DNA from: Rattus norvegicus
Taxonomy: Eukaryota; Chordata; Mammalia; Rodentia; Muridae
Direction of reading: 5' to 3'
DNA length: 64,000 nt
Assembly: GCF_036323735.1 (NCBI RefSeq)
Contig: NC_086026.1
Coordinates: forward strand, 56,735,039 to 56,799,038
The translations under genes and the position numbers were made by a program. The notes under the pieces are model-generated. The model saw only the letters and a program-made list of their open reading frames with translations, did no database searches and had not been told where the DNA came from. Below are positions 35,927 to 46,129 of this stretch, piece by piece; position 1 is the stretch's first letter; the number at the start of each line of letters is the position of its first letter.

Positions 35927-36365
35927 CTGGAGGAGCAGGCTGGAGGAGGAGGCTGGAGGAGGAGCAGGCTGGAGGAGCAGGCTGAGGAGGAGCAGGCTGG
36001 AGGAGCAGGCCGAGGAGGAGCAGGCCGAGGAGGAGCAGGCCGAGGAGGAGCAGGCCGAGGAGGAGCAGGCTGGAGGAGGAGCAGGCTGAGGAGGAGCAGG
36101 CTGGAGGAGCAGGCTGAGGAGGAGCAGGCCGAGGAGCAGGCTGAGGAGGAGCAGGCTGAGGAGGAGCAGGCCGAGGAGGAGCAGGCCGAGGAGGAGCAGG
36201 CCGAGGAGGAGCAGGCTGGAGGAGGAGCAGGCCGAGGAGGAGCAGGCTGGAGGAGGAGCAGGCTGAGGAGGAGCAGGCTGAGGAGGAGCAGGCTGAGGAG
36301 GAGCAGGCTGAGGAGGAGCAGGCCGAGGAGGAGCAGGCCGAGGAGGAGCAGGCTGGAGGAGCAGG
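35927..36365 (+). repeat. GC-rich purine-biased minisatellite, about 30 units
   Basis: About 30 head-to-tail units of 12, 13, 15 or 16 bp with consensus GAGGAGGAGCAGGCC. Units differ mainly by C or T before the first GAG (CG versus TG) and by loss or gain of GAG or G. Variant types are clustered: four CGAG units occur in a row, and later three and then two more. The plus strand is about four-fifths purine. Because unit lengths are not all multiples of three, every frame is open by composition (EEQAEEEQAE-type on plus, poly-leucine/PAPP on minus), and I regard these frames as artefacts. Confidence 0.97.
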
Positions 36366-38187
36366 ACCTCTCCGGTGCAGCCAGTTTCACTTTGCAGAGC
36401 AGTCATCAATGACGCAGATAGGATCAGAGAGAAAGTGTGCATGGCTGGTGATTATTGCCATTTTCAGCAGCTAAGCTTGGCTTGTTAGCACAGAGGGGTG
36501 GAGCGGAAACAGCGATTTTAGACTCTTCCTGTGAGCTTTCCCCTTCACTGCTGTGACGGCCTGATGTAGACCTTGGGTCACAGCGTCAGCACCCTGGGTA
36601 TATTTTATGGATCTGGAGATGCTGTACACATTTACACACTGGCTTTACATTTAAACTTTTCCTCCCCTTCTATTCTGTCTACTAAACTGGGTAGGTCATT
36701 CTTTTTCTTAGAATTAGCTGTTGGAATCTTATCCTTGGGAGGAAGAAGGTAAATGCTCTTAAAGGAGATTTCAGTAGGGGCCTACTATACCTTACATACG
36801 ACTCAAGACAGTGGTTTGTATGTTTTCTTGACATTACAATGCAAAGCCAGGCATAATAAATTTATATGACGTATTTATCTCTTATGTGCTCATTGCACCT
36901 TGTTTTTTTTCTTCAGTGCGTTCTCATATTTTCGTTCCCTTTCCTGTCACCCAAACCAGTCCATCTTCTTTTATTGGCTGTCAGCTCTTCTGTCCTGCCT
37001 TCCCTGTCCTGTGCTGGCCTCCCCGCTCTGTTCCGTCCTATCCGTTTCTCTTCTCGTTTACGAAAAAGTGCCGATTGGCAACTAGTCACACATTATTCCC
37101 ATTATTTCAGGGCGCAGCATTTAAAAGTCATGGCTATGAAGGAAGACAGAGTGTTAAAATTAAAACTACCAAAAAGTCTTCCACTCCGTATTTATTTGTG
37201 TTCTCGTTTTCTGCAGAGGCGAATGTGGCACTGACCTGAGTTATGGCTATGCCCCATAGCTTGTTCCTTGGCTGGGTAGGCTCTGGGGACTTAAAGCACC
37301 TCATCGTGAGGACTCGAAAGCCATCTTTCTTTCTGGACAGTTTCGAAGTAGGAAGTCTTTAACAGGCTCTCTTGCAAGAGTGTCAAATAGTCTGCCAGAG
37401 TAGGGACAGACAGGTGGAGGTTAAATTTGCAGTCTCCCAGTATGGCTTAACACTACGGCCTGTACCTCAGTTACCCTGTAGGTTCCTTTCTCCCTCCTGC
37501 AGCCATCCGCTGATGTAGAGAATGTGTCCCCATTGTGACATCGGTCTAAGGTATGGTAAACCTGTAAGGAGAAAAACAAAAAGCAAGTAAGTCACCAGTT
37601 AGCCACGTCCATACAAACACCATGGGAATTGTCTTGAATATTTAGCCTTGGCCATCTTTGATAAATTAGTGTTGGTTTGTTCTTAAATACATCCATAATT
37701 GAATTTTAACTTTCATTTTTGGATTCATATAACGACACATACGTTATATTTTTAAGACTCTTGAGAGTACAGCTAGTAAAAATGTCATGAATTTACTGTG
37801 GAAGCCAGCTCTGCAACCAGGACATAATTAGTTCTTGATAAAAGTATTGATTTGATTTGAATGTGAATTGCGTATTAAAGACCGAGGCCACAGTAATGCC
37901 TCATTAATTCAAATTATTATTCTTTTAGTTTAATGAATTGGAATAGCAAAGTTAAAGGAACAGCACAGAAGACAGACAACATTAAAAACACGTTGTACTT
38001 GCAGGAGACCTGTGCATGTGTTGCTAATGGCTGGCATCTACTGTACAGATGCTTGTTTCCTTAGAACATTGTGGTAGGTACACTTCCGGTTGTTATGGAG
38101 CTGAACCTGCTGAAACTTGTTCACTGAGTGGTTTGACTCACCTTAATAGTCTGTGCCCTCAAGTTTGTGTTAAAGATCACACAGAGA
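36366..38187. other. Intronic stretch, unique
   Basis: No repeat family or exon recognised. The open frames near 36866-37239 overlap in three registers with no family resemblance. The sub-region 37850-38000 is rich in ATTAAT/TTAATT-type sites. Confidence 0.65.
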
Positions 38188-38191
38188 CAAA

Positions 38192-38234
<43 letters not shown>

Positions 38235-38236
38235 AT
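38188..38236 (+). repeat. (AAAT)n microsatellite
   Basis: About twelve uninterrupted AAAT units ending at TTTCTGTC. Confidence 0.97.
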
Positions 38237-39289
38237 TTCTGTCTGCCTTTCTTCCACCTGTGGTCATATAGTCAGTCAACTTTGACCCCTGTGGAAAATA
38301 TGCACAAGGTGCAGAACTACCCATAACTGGAAGAGGGGGAAAGAGAAACCTTTTGTTGTTTGTCTTGGGGATGGAAATACTTCCCATCATGGTGGATTCT
38401 TAGCACACACGCGCCATGTTAGCTGACATCTTTAGGGGTAATGGTTCAGGTCGGCATGGCTAACACACGGGCTTGTGCCTCCAAAAAGGTCAATCAGATA
38501 AGCCTGTCTTGCTCCTAGGAAGCATTAATAACTGCTGTCTGAAGTGAAGATCTGTAGAATTCCAGAGGAATTGCTAGCGGCAGACACTGGAAGGGGAGCT
38601 CAGCGATTACCAAGTTCAGCAGACTTCTGGTAACTTTTACTTCAGAGTAATGTAATACTAGGTAGGCCCTTGAGAAATGTCTCTATCCTTTGCTGTTGTA
38701 GCCAGTTACTCTGTGGTCAGTACAGACCTCCCAGAGCGTGTTCTTACCAAAGGTCTGCATGTGTGAGAGTAGGTGATGGGCGCACCTTGGATAGCTTAAC
38801 TCTGTCAAATGCTTACTGGCAGCAGGTTACTCTCTCCACCCACTGACTTCACACAGCTATTCCAGGAGAATAAACTTGGTCTGGAAGTTTTTGTCCAGTT
38901 GCTATTTTGAAGAATTTGTTTTCCAGTCTTCCTAAACAAAGCTTAACTTTTTCGGGGAGGTGGAGTTCTGTGAGTCTTGGGAGTGTGGTTGAGGTTGCTA
39001 ACTCATGGCAGCATGACCTCTATATTTAGCACCACAATTCTTCATTACCACATCTCTTCACGCCATCCCTGGAGGTGGACCTCCCTCCCAGCCTTCCCTT
39101 GTGGTAGCCACCGCTCTTGTCCTTTATTCTTACCATCCTAATTTCTGAAATGCCACAGAAATAGACTGATACTGGATATAGATATAGTCTTTTTTTTGGA
39201 TAGTTTAATTATTTTTATTTTTGTGTAGGCAAGGGGTGATCAATGAAGGGGAAGGAGTGGGGAGAGAAAAAAGAGATGTAGTCTTTTGA
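38237..39289. other. Intronic stretch, unique
   Basis: No exon, RNA gene or recognisable repeat. A T8 run lies near 39190. Confidence 0.7.
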
Positions 39290-40590
39290 ATATGGCTTTA
39301 TGCACTTAAAATCTTATGGCTAAAACTTCACAAGGGTATTTTTATGGACGAGTAGACTTCTGTTGAGACGGATGTTGTTTCTACTTTTTGGCATTTCAGA
39401 TAACGTAACTGTAAATATTTATGTGTAAGCTTTTATGGGAATAAATTCTCCCCTTCCCTAACCAAATGCCCAGGAGTAGTTTGCTGAGTCACATTAAATA
39501 CAGTAAGTACATGTTTAATCCAAAAGAAACCACCAGATTGTTCTTCAGAGGGGCTGTACGTTTTACATTCCATTTTGGAATTGAACCCTGGTCTCCTTAC
39601 GTCTTAGTGAGCATTGAGTACTGTCAGGTGTGGCTGTTTAATCTTGGCCATTCCAGATGTTTTGAGATGTCTTTATGGATTTAAGCGGCCTTCTCCTCTG
39701 ACTTGGTGATGAGCATCGAGCGTGCCTGTTTGCTATCTGAGTATCGTGGTGAAGTGTCTACTCAAAGGTTTGGCACGTTTAAAAAAAAATAGGTTGTTTT
39801 CTTACCATCAAGTACTGAAAATGGTGGGCATAGGTCTTTGTCAGATATATGATTTGTGTTTGCTCAGTCTGTAGCTTGTCTTTTCATTCTATTGATATCT
39901 TTTGGTAAGAAAAAGCTTTCAGCTTTATGAAGCCCAGTTTTTCACTTTGGTTTACGGATTGCACTTTCCATGAGATAACTTCGAATATCTTGCCTAGCCC
40001 AACCATGAAAAATTTGTCCTATTTTCTTCTTGGAGTTTTCAGGTGTCTAGCCATTTTGACATAGTAACTCAATGTTGCCATCAATAAAGTTCATGTTTGA
40101 AAACCGTAGAGTTCAGTTACGTACACAGAGACTTGCAAGCAGAAAAGAACTTCCAAGACACTTATCAGGTGACTCAGTGAGATCCACTCCTCACATCTAT
40201 GCTCCCGAAAGCACAGACCCCAGACATTCTTTTCAAAACAAAACCAAACCCTCAGTGTTTTAAATAAGTTTCTGAGTTTGTGTTGGGTGCCATTCATAGG
40301 TACGCTGAGACACTGGTCACCCACGGACTGCACAGGGCATAATACCTCACTTTGTTTTTGACTCGGTTAACCATCGAGTTAATTTTTATGTTTGTCAGGA
40401 AGAGACCGAGACTTATATTTTGGTATACAGATGGCCTGTTGCTTCAAAAATATCTGTTGAAAAGACTATCCCCTTTGGCTTTCAACTGACTCCGCACCTC
40501 TGTGAAGGATCGATATCTGGTGGTTCTATTTTTGGACTGTTTCTTTTTAATCAATGTGTCTATCTTTTTGTCAATTGAAGTAGTTACTTT
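39290..40590 (-). mobile_element. Old L1 remnant (ORF2 3' end, antisense), interrupted
   Basis: On the plus strand it follows the complement of an old L1 ORF2 3' end in order: TTGTTTCTACTTTTTGGCAT, GCCCAGGAGTAGTTTGCTGA, CAGAGGGGCTGTACGTTTTA, GAGCATCGAGCGTGCC, GTCAGATATATGATTTG, GCTTTATGAAGCCCAG, GAGTTAATTTTTATG, TGTTGAAAAGACTATCCCC and TATTTTTGGACTGTTTC. It is full of stops and indels and encodes nothing. A block of about 300 bp (roughly 40050-40365), not L1-like, interrupts it and carries the left arm of the inverted repeat. Confidence 0.8.
40132..40232 (-). repeat. 101-bp inverted repeat, left arm
   Basis: The reverse complement of this segment aligns without gaps to 40793-40893 with four mismatches (97/101). 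Similarity stops sharply on both sides (CTTGCAAG at one end, GACATTCTTT at the other). It lies in the non-L1 block that interrupts the old L1. I do not recognise it as a known repeat. Confidence 0.95.
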
Positions 40591-40597
40591 TCAAGCC

Positions 40598-40720
40598 TCA
40601 GATTACTGATGAGGGAGCCGAGTCTTAGCCAAATTAAGCATCTTGTCTAAGACAATTCAGCAACAGATGATTGAGCGGGGCCTCACGCTAGGGGAAGACT
40701 GTCCAGTTCCCAGCGCTGTG
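40598..40720 (-). mobile_element. MIR SINE
   Basis: ACTGATGAGGGAGCCGAGTC, TTAGCCAAATTAAGCATCTT and GTCTAAGACAATTCAGCAAC, then a GATTGAGC.GGCCTCACGCTA stretch, follow the complement of the MIR core (TACAGATGAGGAAACTGAGG, TTAAGTAACTTGCC, GTCACACAGCTAG). It lies between the arms of the inverted repeat. Confidence 0.75.
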
Positions 40721-40792
40721 CTGGTCTGGGAAGTGGCTATGGCACCTGAAATAATCTTAGTTATTTTGTTCCTGCTTAAAATGCTTGCCTTT

Positions 40793-40893
40793 AAAGAATG
40801 TCTGATGTCTGTGCTTTCAGGAGCATAGATGTGAGAAGTGGATCTCACTGAGTCACCTGATAAGTGTCTTGGAAGTTCTTTTCTGCTTGCAAG
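40793..40893 (+). repeat. 101-bp inverted repeat, right arm
   Basis: Inverted partner of 40132-40232: the same length, 97 of 101 bases complementary, spacer 560 bp. It begins AAAGAATGTCTGATGTCTGT and ends TTTTCTGCTTGCAAG. In Cadm1 pre-mRNA the two arms could fold into a long hairpin. Confidence 0.95.
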
Positions 40894-41394
40894 GCCATTA
40901 GTTAGTAGACCTAATTACTTCTCAGCATTTCTAACAAGGCATATGCTTTTTAAAGATACAGGCTCTACACACTTTTTTCTTTTTTTCTTTAAAGAGAGTG
41001 GTAGAAATATACGTTCCTGTGTAGCATGGAGAAGATGTTTGGGATTTGTGAATTTGTGAACACAGATGGGCCAAGAGTGACTTCCATCCAGATGGCTTAT
41101 GCGAGGAACTTGGTGAGGGGTGAGAGAGCGATGCTAGCGTGGCAGGGAATAATAAATTAGCGTTTCAATATTGGCAAACTGGAGGATTTTGAAGAATGCC
41201 ATATTGAGTTAGCTCTTGACGATTCTAACCTAAGCTCATATATTTAATCTGTTGAAAACTGGGCCTGTGTGACTGTCTTCCTACTCTACTCCTTCCTATA
41301 CCTATCCATATAGCCATATATCACACGTCATGTGTAAGAGACAGCGCTGGTGAGTTCAGCTTAGGCAGTATTGTTGTTTTTTTTTTTCTTTTAA

Positions 41395-41515
41395 AATAAA
41401 ACAACGTAAAAAACCCAGACTCACCGTGTTACCCAGGGCTGTCCATGAATGTTTACTGTCCTATCTTCACCTCCCGAATCCGGGGATTAAAGGTTTAGAC
41501 TACCACCCCTGGCCT
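41395..41515 (-). mobile_element. B1-type SINE
   Basis: GACTCACCGTGTTACCCAGG, TCCATGAATGTTTACTGTCC, TCACCTCCCGAATCCGGGGA, TTAAAGGTTTAGACTACCAC and CCCTGGCC are the complement of a diverged B1. Confidence 0.8.
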
Positions 41516-41545
41516 ATGCTAATCATTATTAATATTTTCTTTCTT

Positions 41546-41612
41546 TGAAGTGCTGGGGACTGAACCCAGGAACTCAAAGCCTGTTTAGGAAGCTGCACCC
41601 TCATCTCTATGT
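41546..41612 (-). mobile_element. ID/B4-like scrap
   Basis: GTGCTGGGGACTGAACCCAG with AAAGCCTGTTTAGGAAGCTG resembles the complement of an ID-type head. Short and diverged. Confidence 0.5.
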
Positions 41613-41639
41613 CGTTCTCATACACACTTGGTGTACCAG

Positions 41640-41800
41640 ATGTGTGCAGTTCCTGTGGAGACTCAAAGAGTGTGTTTGAGCCTTGGAGCTGGAACTACAT
41701 ACAGCTGGTTGTGAGTCAACTTATGGGTGCTGGGAATCGGACTAGAGTCTTTTAGCAGGGTAGCCAGTGCTGTTAACCATGGAGTCATCCCTCTTGCCCC
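41640..41800 (-). mobile_element. B3-type SINE
   Basis: GCTGGAACTACATACAGCTG, GTTGTGAGTCAACTTATGGG, TGCTGGGAATCGGACTAGAG and AACCATGGAGTCATCCCTCT are the complement of a B3-type SINE. Confidence 0.85.
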
Positions 41801-41809
41801 TCCTGTGTG

Positions 41810-41910
41810 TATTCTTCGGCGACAGGGACTCACTGGGTAAACTCAGCTGACCTGGAACTCCTATGTAGATCAAGATCCTCTTGTTTCTGCCTCTTCAGTG
41901 CTAGGACATG
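41810..41910 (-). mobile_element. B1-type SINE fragment
   Basis: GACAGGGACTCACTGGGTAA, CTGACCTGGAACTCCTATGT, AGATCAAGATCCTC and TTCTGCCTCTTCAGTGCTAG follow the complement of B1. Confidence 0.75.
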
Positions 41911-43329
41911 GCTCCCCCAGTAAGGACTTTTAGTTGAAGGAACACATTTATTGGCGTAGTTCAACTCTCTTCAGGAGACAAATTCCAATCCCATATCTCT
42001 GTCCCCCTGTGCTGTTTCCTGAGGCTGGGATGTTTCTTAACTGTTAGATAAAACTCCCAGGATTCCTTTTTGGTACTGGGAATTTATGTACAAAACCGAG
42101 CTATTTTCCACTCTCCTTACAATGAAGCAAACATTTCCAACCTCCCTCTTTATTTCTATGATAGACATGCTTTTTATTACCTCACAGTTTTTGACCCCCC
42201 ACCCCAGGTTCAGTGACAGAATCCATAGATGACTTGGCGACTTGTGATTGTTGGTTTTATCTGGCTTCTCTTCCAGTGCCTTCTTACCCCCCCCTTCGGT
42301 TCGTGTCTGCCCCCTTAGCTCAATGCTTCCCTTGACTATTGCAGGCCAGACCATGTCTGTCTTGTTTCATGGGTGTTGTGCTTTCTTCCTGCTCTGCCCA
42401 GAACCTGTCTCTTGCCTGCTACTAGTTTCGCGGGTTGAAAACTAGGGCATCGACTGCATCCCCTCTTTGAATCCCTCAATGCACTGCAATGAACAAGCTC
42501 CCTGTTTCCTTTGATCTCCCCAACAACCTGCATGGGGCATGGGCTAGCGCACCACCATCCCCTGGGAACTTGTTAGAAATGCCCGACCCCAGACCTGCTG
42601 AAGCATGAGCTCTAGGGATGGATCCCAGAAACCTGTGTTTAACGAGAGTGCTTGAGATTGTTCTTGGCATGCTGGTACCCCTGTGACAGTCACTTTTTTC
42701 AGTCTGACGTGTAGCCTAGCTCATCTTTTACTATCTGCTAGATTTGGTTTGGTTTTCGTTCTGAACAGCCATCCATTTCTCAGCCACTTCCAATTCTTTG
42801 TCTAAAATAGGCTCCAAATTCACTCCCAGGAGGAAGACTTTCAATTTATTCTTCCTAAGCAACGAGCATTTGCTTTAGAATGTTCTCATTTCTCCTAGAC
42901 GTTACTACGGGTGGAGGTTGGCGGCTGCGTATTCTGTATTTTCAACAGGTAGACTGATAGAATGTGACTTTCAACCCAGTACCGGGAATATATTTCATAC
43001 AAATTTTTGTCAGTTTTAGTTGCAAATTGGAGGGGCAATATTAAATGTCAAACAGTAAGTTTATACTTAATCTAGGTTCGCCATGATCCCAGCCATTCAG
43101 TAGTAGAGATGCCTATGCTCAACTACTTTGGTTGTTCTGGGGGCGACCTCAGGTTTTCCTAATCCCTCTCTTGAGGCATCAGAGGACATTTTGCTAAAGA
43201 GCCCTGCAGCACTCTCGATGACATAAGGATGGGGGCAGAGTGGGCAGGCATTTTTGACTTCTGGACCTTCAGTTTTTATAGTCCTTAGTTCATACTGTTG
43301 GACCTGGTGCTATCATTTGAAAAATTAGG
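41911..43329. other. Intronic stretch, unique
   Basis: No exon or repeat family recognised. Open frames near 42037-42533 on both strands lack any known domain. Confidence 0.65.
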
Positions 43330-43452
43330 AACCTATGATCTGTTTCCTACAGTTCTTACTGTGCAAGGATTAAATGAGATTTCAGGGGAGGTCCTTATAC
43401 AACCCCTGTCCTATATTCAGTGTTCTATAAATGGCCCCTTTAAGTACTAACA
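43330..43452 (+). mobile_element. MIR fragment
   Basis: CTGTGCAAGGATTAAATGAG (MIR has GTGAGGATTAAATGAGAT), then GTGTTCTATAAATGG. It follows the MIR 3' half with many changes. Confidence 0.55.
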
Positions 43453-44204
43453 CCATTAGAACAGCATATTTAAAGCAAAAATCTCCATGGGTTGGGTCCT
43501 GTCTGCTCATAGAATGCCTTTATTGAATGTATTGCTCATAGATAAGAAATTTCACGGCTCTGTTCTGTACAGACAACCTCTTTTTTTTACAGAGCTTCAA
43601 GTTTTAGTGCTTTATAATTGTTAATGAATGCTAAGAAATATTACTTGACTTTTTGACAAATCTGTGCATTTCTTAAAATTTATCCATTCAACTTTAGTTT
43701 TAATGGATGATAGCTTACTTTCTAATAGTATCTGAAAGGTTTTTATGTTTTTTTTTTTTCGTAGTGGAATGAATTAGGCTAGCTAAATGGGCTCTTTGAC
43801 ACAATGCCCTACCAAGACTGTTGTTTCATTGTCAATGGCTGGTTTAATCAGTATTATTCGAAGGTAATTTCAGACTATTCTGGCATTTGGGTCCTTATTT
43901 GGTTTGTGTTCTTTTTCTAACACATCTAATTAATGGAACTGTCCAGTGGTCTGACATGGAGAAGGAGAGATAACGTTGTGAAAACTTTAACGTTTGTGTG
44001 GCTTGCTACAGTCTGCAGAGACCTTCAACTTGCATTATGCCGTAGTTCAGACGTCATGTAGAGCAGCACTGCTTGTTTTGTAGTTGTTTTCTAATTAGAG
44101 AATTGAAGATTAGATTATTGACTCTCCACAAAACCAAGGAGGTAAAACAGGGGATCCCGAGGTTGAGGGTAGTGCAGTTATAGAAAGAGCTCCAGTTCTT
44201 GGCT

Positions 44205-44375
44205 GAAGATGGAGCTCAGTTGGTAGAATGCTTGCCTAGCCTGACTGAAGCCCTGGGTTGGGTCCCTACTACCACATACACTGGGAGAGCTTGACAGAGG
44301 CAGGAGAATCAGAGGACCAAGGTCATCTTTGCTACACAGTGAATCCGAGACATTCTGACACAAATTAGATCATGT
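44205..44375 (+). mobile_element. B4-type (ID head plus B1-like) SINE
   Basis: GATGGAGCTCAGTTGGTAGA, TGCTTGCCTAGCCTGACTGA, AGCCCTGGGTTGGGTCCCTA, then GCAGGAGAATCAGAGGACCA and TTGCTACACAGTGAATCCGA: an ID-like head joined to a B1-like part, which is the B4 layout. Confidence 0.85.
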
Positions 44376-44489
44376 CCAAAACAAAAGAAAATTTGTAGTT
44401 CTTCCTAGGTTAATACACAGAGAACGGGGTACAAATTCACGTGATTCCAAAGTGCTGTCTCCCACAGGCCATCATGTGGTACAAGAGAT

Positions 44490-44680
44490 AATCTGCTTGG
44501 GTTCAGATTTTGGCTTGGCTTCCTTTCTTGTGACAGACCTGGGATAATCATTTCGTCTTCCTGAGCAGAGCTGTTTTCTCGCTCAGGAGTGGGGAAGCTG
44601 ACGGTATCAGCCCAGTAGACCAGGGAAAGTAATGTCTGAGACTCAGTAAGCACCCTGTAAGCGTCAGCTGCCACTGTCGT
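44490..44680 (+). mobile_element. MIR SINE
   Basis: CTGCTTGGGTTCAGATTTTG, TGACAGACCTGGGATAATCA, TTTCGTCTTCCTGAGCAGAG, GAGTGGGGAAGCTGACGGTA and CTCAGTAAGCACCCTGTAAG follow MIR from the tRNA-like part through the core to the 3' end. Confidence 0.75.
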
Positions 44681-46034
44681 GGAGGAGTGGATGAAGTGCT
44701 TCCTATGAAGTGATTGTACTTAGATGTAATTATAATTACAGAAGTGCAGACCAGTGCATCTGTAAGAGTTCATTCTGACACAGATGTTTACTTCTTAGGC
44801 GGAGCTCCAGTACGGTGAAGTGTATGAGCCTTTCTTAGTTTGAGTTTCCCTGTTGTCTCAGGGACATTTTGGGACTCCAGTTTAAATGACTACAACAACA
44901 CTCCACCTGGCAGAAAGAATCGTCCACACATTGTCCACACAAAGGCCTTCTGCTGGGGTCAAAGGCACAGTAGCCGTTTCCAGGAGAAGGGAGTTAATTG
45001 CCTTCTTTAGAAACCATAGTTTTCCTGTTAGGAGTCTCACGAGTGAGACAAACATTCTATTGGTGAAGTTCAGTAGTTTTCCTGTGGGTTTGGCAAATCA
45101 CCTGTACCAGGAGCCCTTTCCTGATTGCACAGAAAGCTTAGAGTCTGGTTGGCTTCAAGCTTTTTCCTTGCCAGCACTCACACAATGTAGAACTGAGAAC
45201 ACAAGATTGACACGGAGTTGCTTATAGACTTTCTTTTTAATTTTCTCTGCAGCTTGATTCTTTTCCAGAGAGAAATGCATTTTTTTAACTGTGGAAAAGA
45301 TACTAAAATGTTGGTAAATACTAGAAACGGGATTAAAATGTGCAGCGTTTTGAATTGCAATGAAGATATGCATAGGGCTCTTCTACAGATACCTTGTATA
45401 GAATGTTCTTGTATTCCTTGGGTTTTGTCTCTGACTCACAAAGTACTGGGTTTCATTATGTATATGAGATCTCATTTTTCTTTGCTCATGTCCCCCCCCC
45501 CAATTTCTCTGCCTGCCCTCTGACTCTCCCCCCTCCCCTCCTTAGCATGCTTTTCTACTTCAGGTATGTTACAAGTAGGAGGAAAAGTCCCTTTCTCTAT
45601 TAAAACCACAGGCTGTGTATGACACTGTAATGAAGTTAGATACTCAGAGGAATCAGATCATTTTTAATTTATTGATGGCTATAATCAACATAAAAAGCTT
45701 TTCTTAATAATTAATGTTGGGACCTATGAACTTTAGACATATTTATGACTTCTTTCCAGAGGATGCGTGGTGTGACTAGACTTAGAATTTTGAATTCTTT
45801 AGGCCCTTTTGCTTTCTTCCCTTTGTTTGAAGGTCCTTATATTTTCCTCCTTGGCTTGCTGTAGAATCCCTAGTACACCTATAAACTCTTCAAGTCTGAA
45901 GGTGTGAGACTATTTTATTTCTATTTCAGAAAAGAAAAACATTTAAATGTGACTTGTCTCAATTCTAATGGTGTGGTTCCTCTCTTTTCTATGCCCAATA
46001 TGACCCTGAAGGAAGAATTGATGACTAGCTACTC

Positions 46035-46036
<2 letters not shown>
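44681..46036. other. Intronic stretch, unique
   Basis: No exon or repeat family recognised. A C-rich run lies near 45491-45500. Confidence 0.65.
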
Positions 46037-46088
<52 letters not shown>

Positions 46089-46129
46089 CATGTATGCGTG
46101 CGCCTGCCTGCCTGCCTGTCTGTCTGTCG
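46037..46129 (+). repeat. Compound (TG)n-(CG)n-(TGCC)n-(TGTC)n microsatellite
   Basis: About 22 TG units to 46081, a CG run to 46089, TATGCGTG, then CCTG and TCTG tetranucleotides. The TG-CG junction is a strong Z-DNA-type sequence. Confidence 0.97.

Noticed and set aside
35879..36442. Long open frames (up to 187 codons) on both strands across the minisatellite
   Set aside because: They are a direct product of a repeat without stop codons, and unit lengths that are not multiples of three break any constant peptide register.
40072..40848. Two similar peptides with an IYAPEST core on opposite strands, suggesting a duplicated gene
   Set aside because: The similarity is explained entirely by the 101-bp inverted DNA repeat. 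Frames do not extend beyond the arms in a consistent way.
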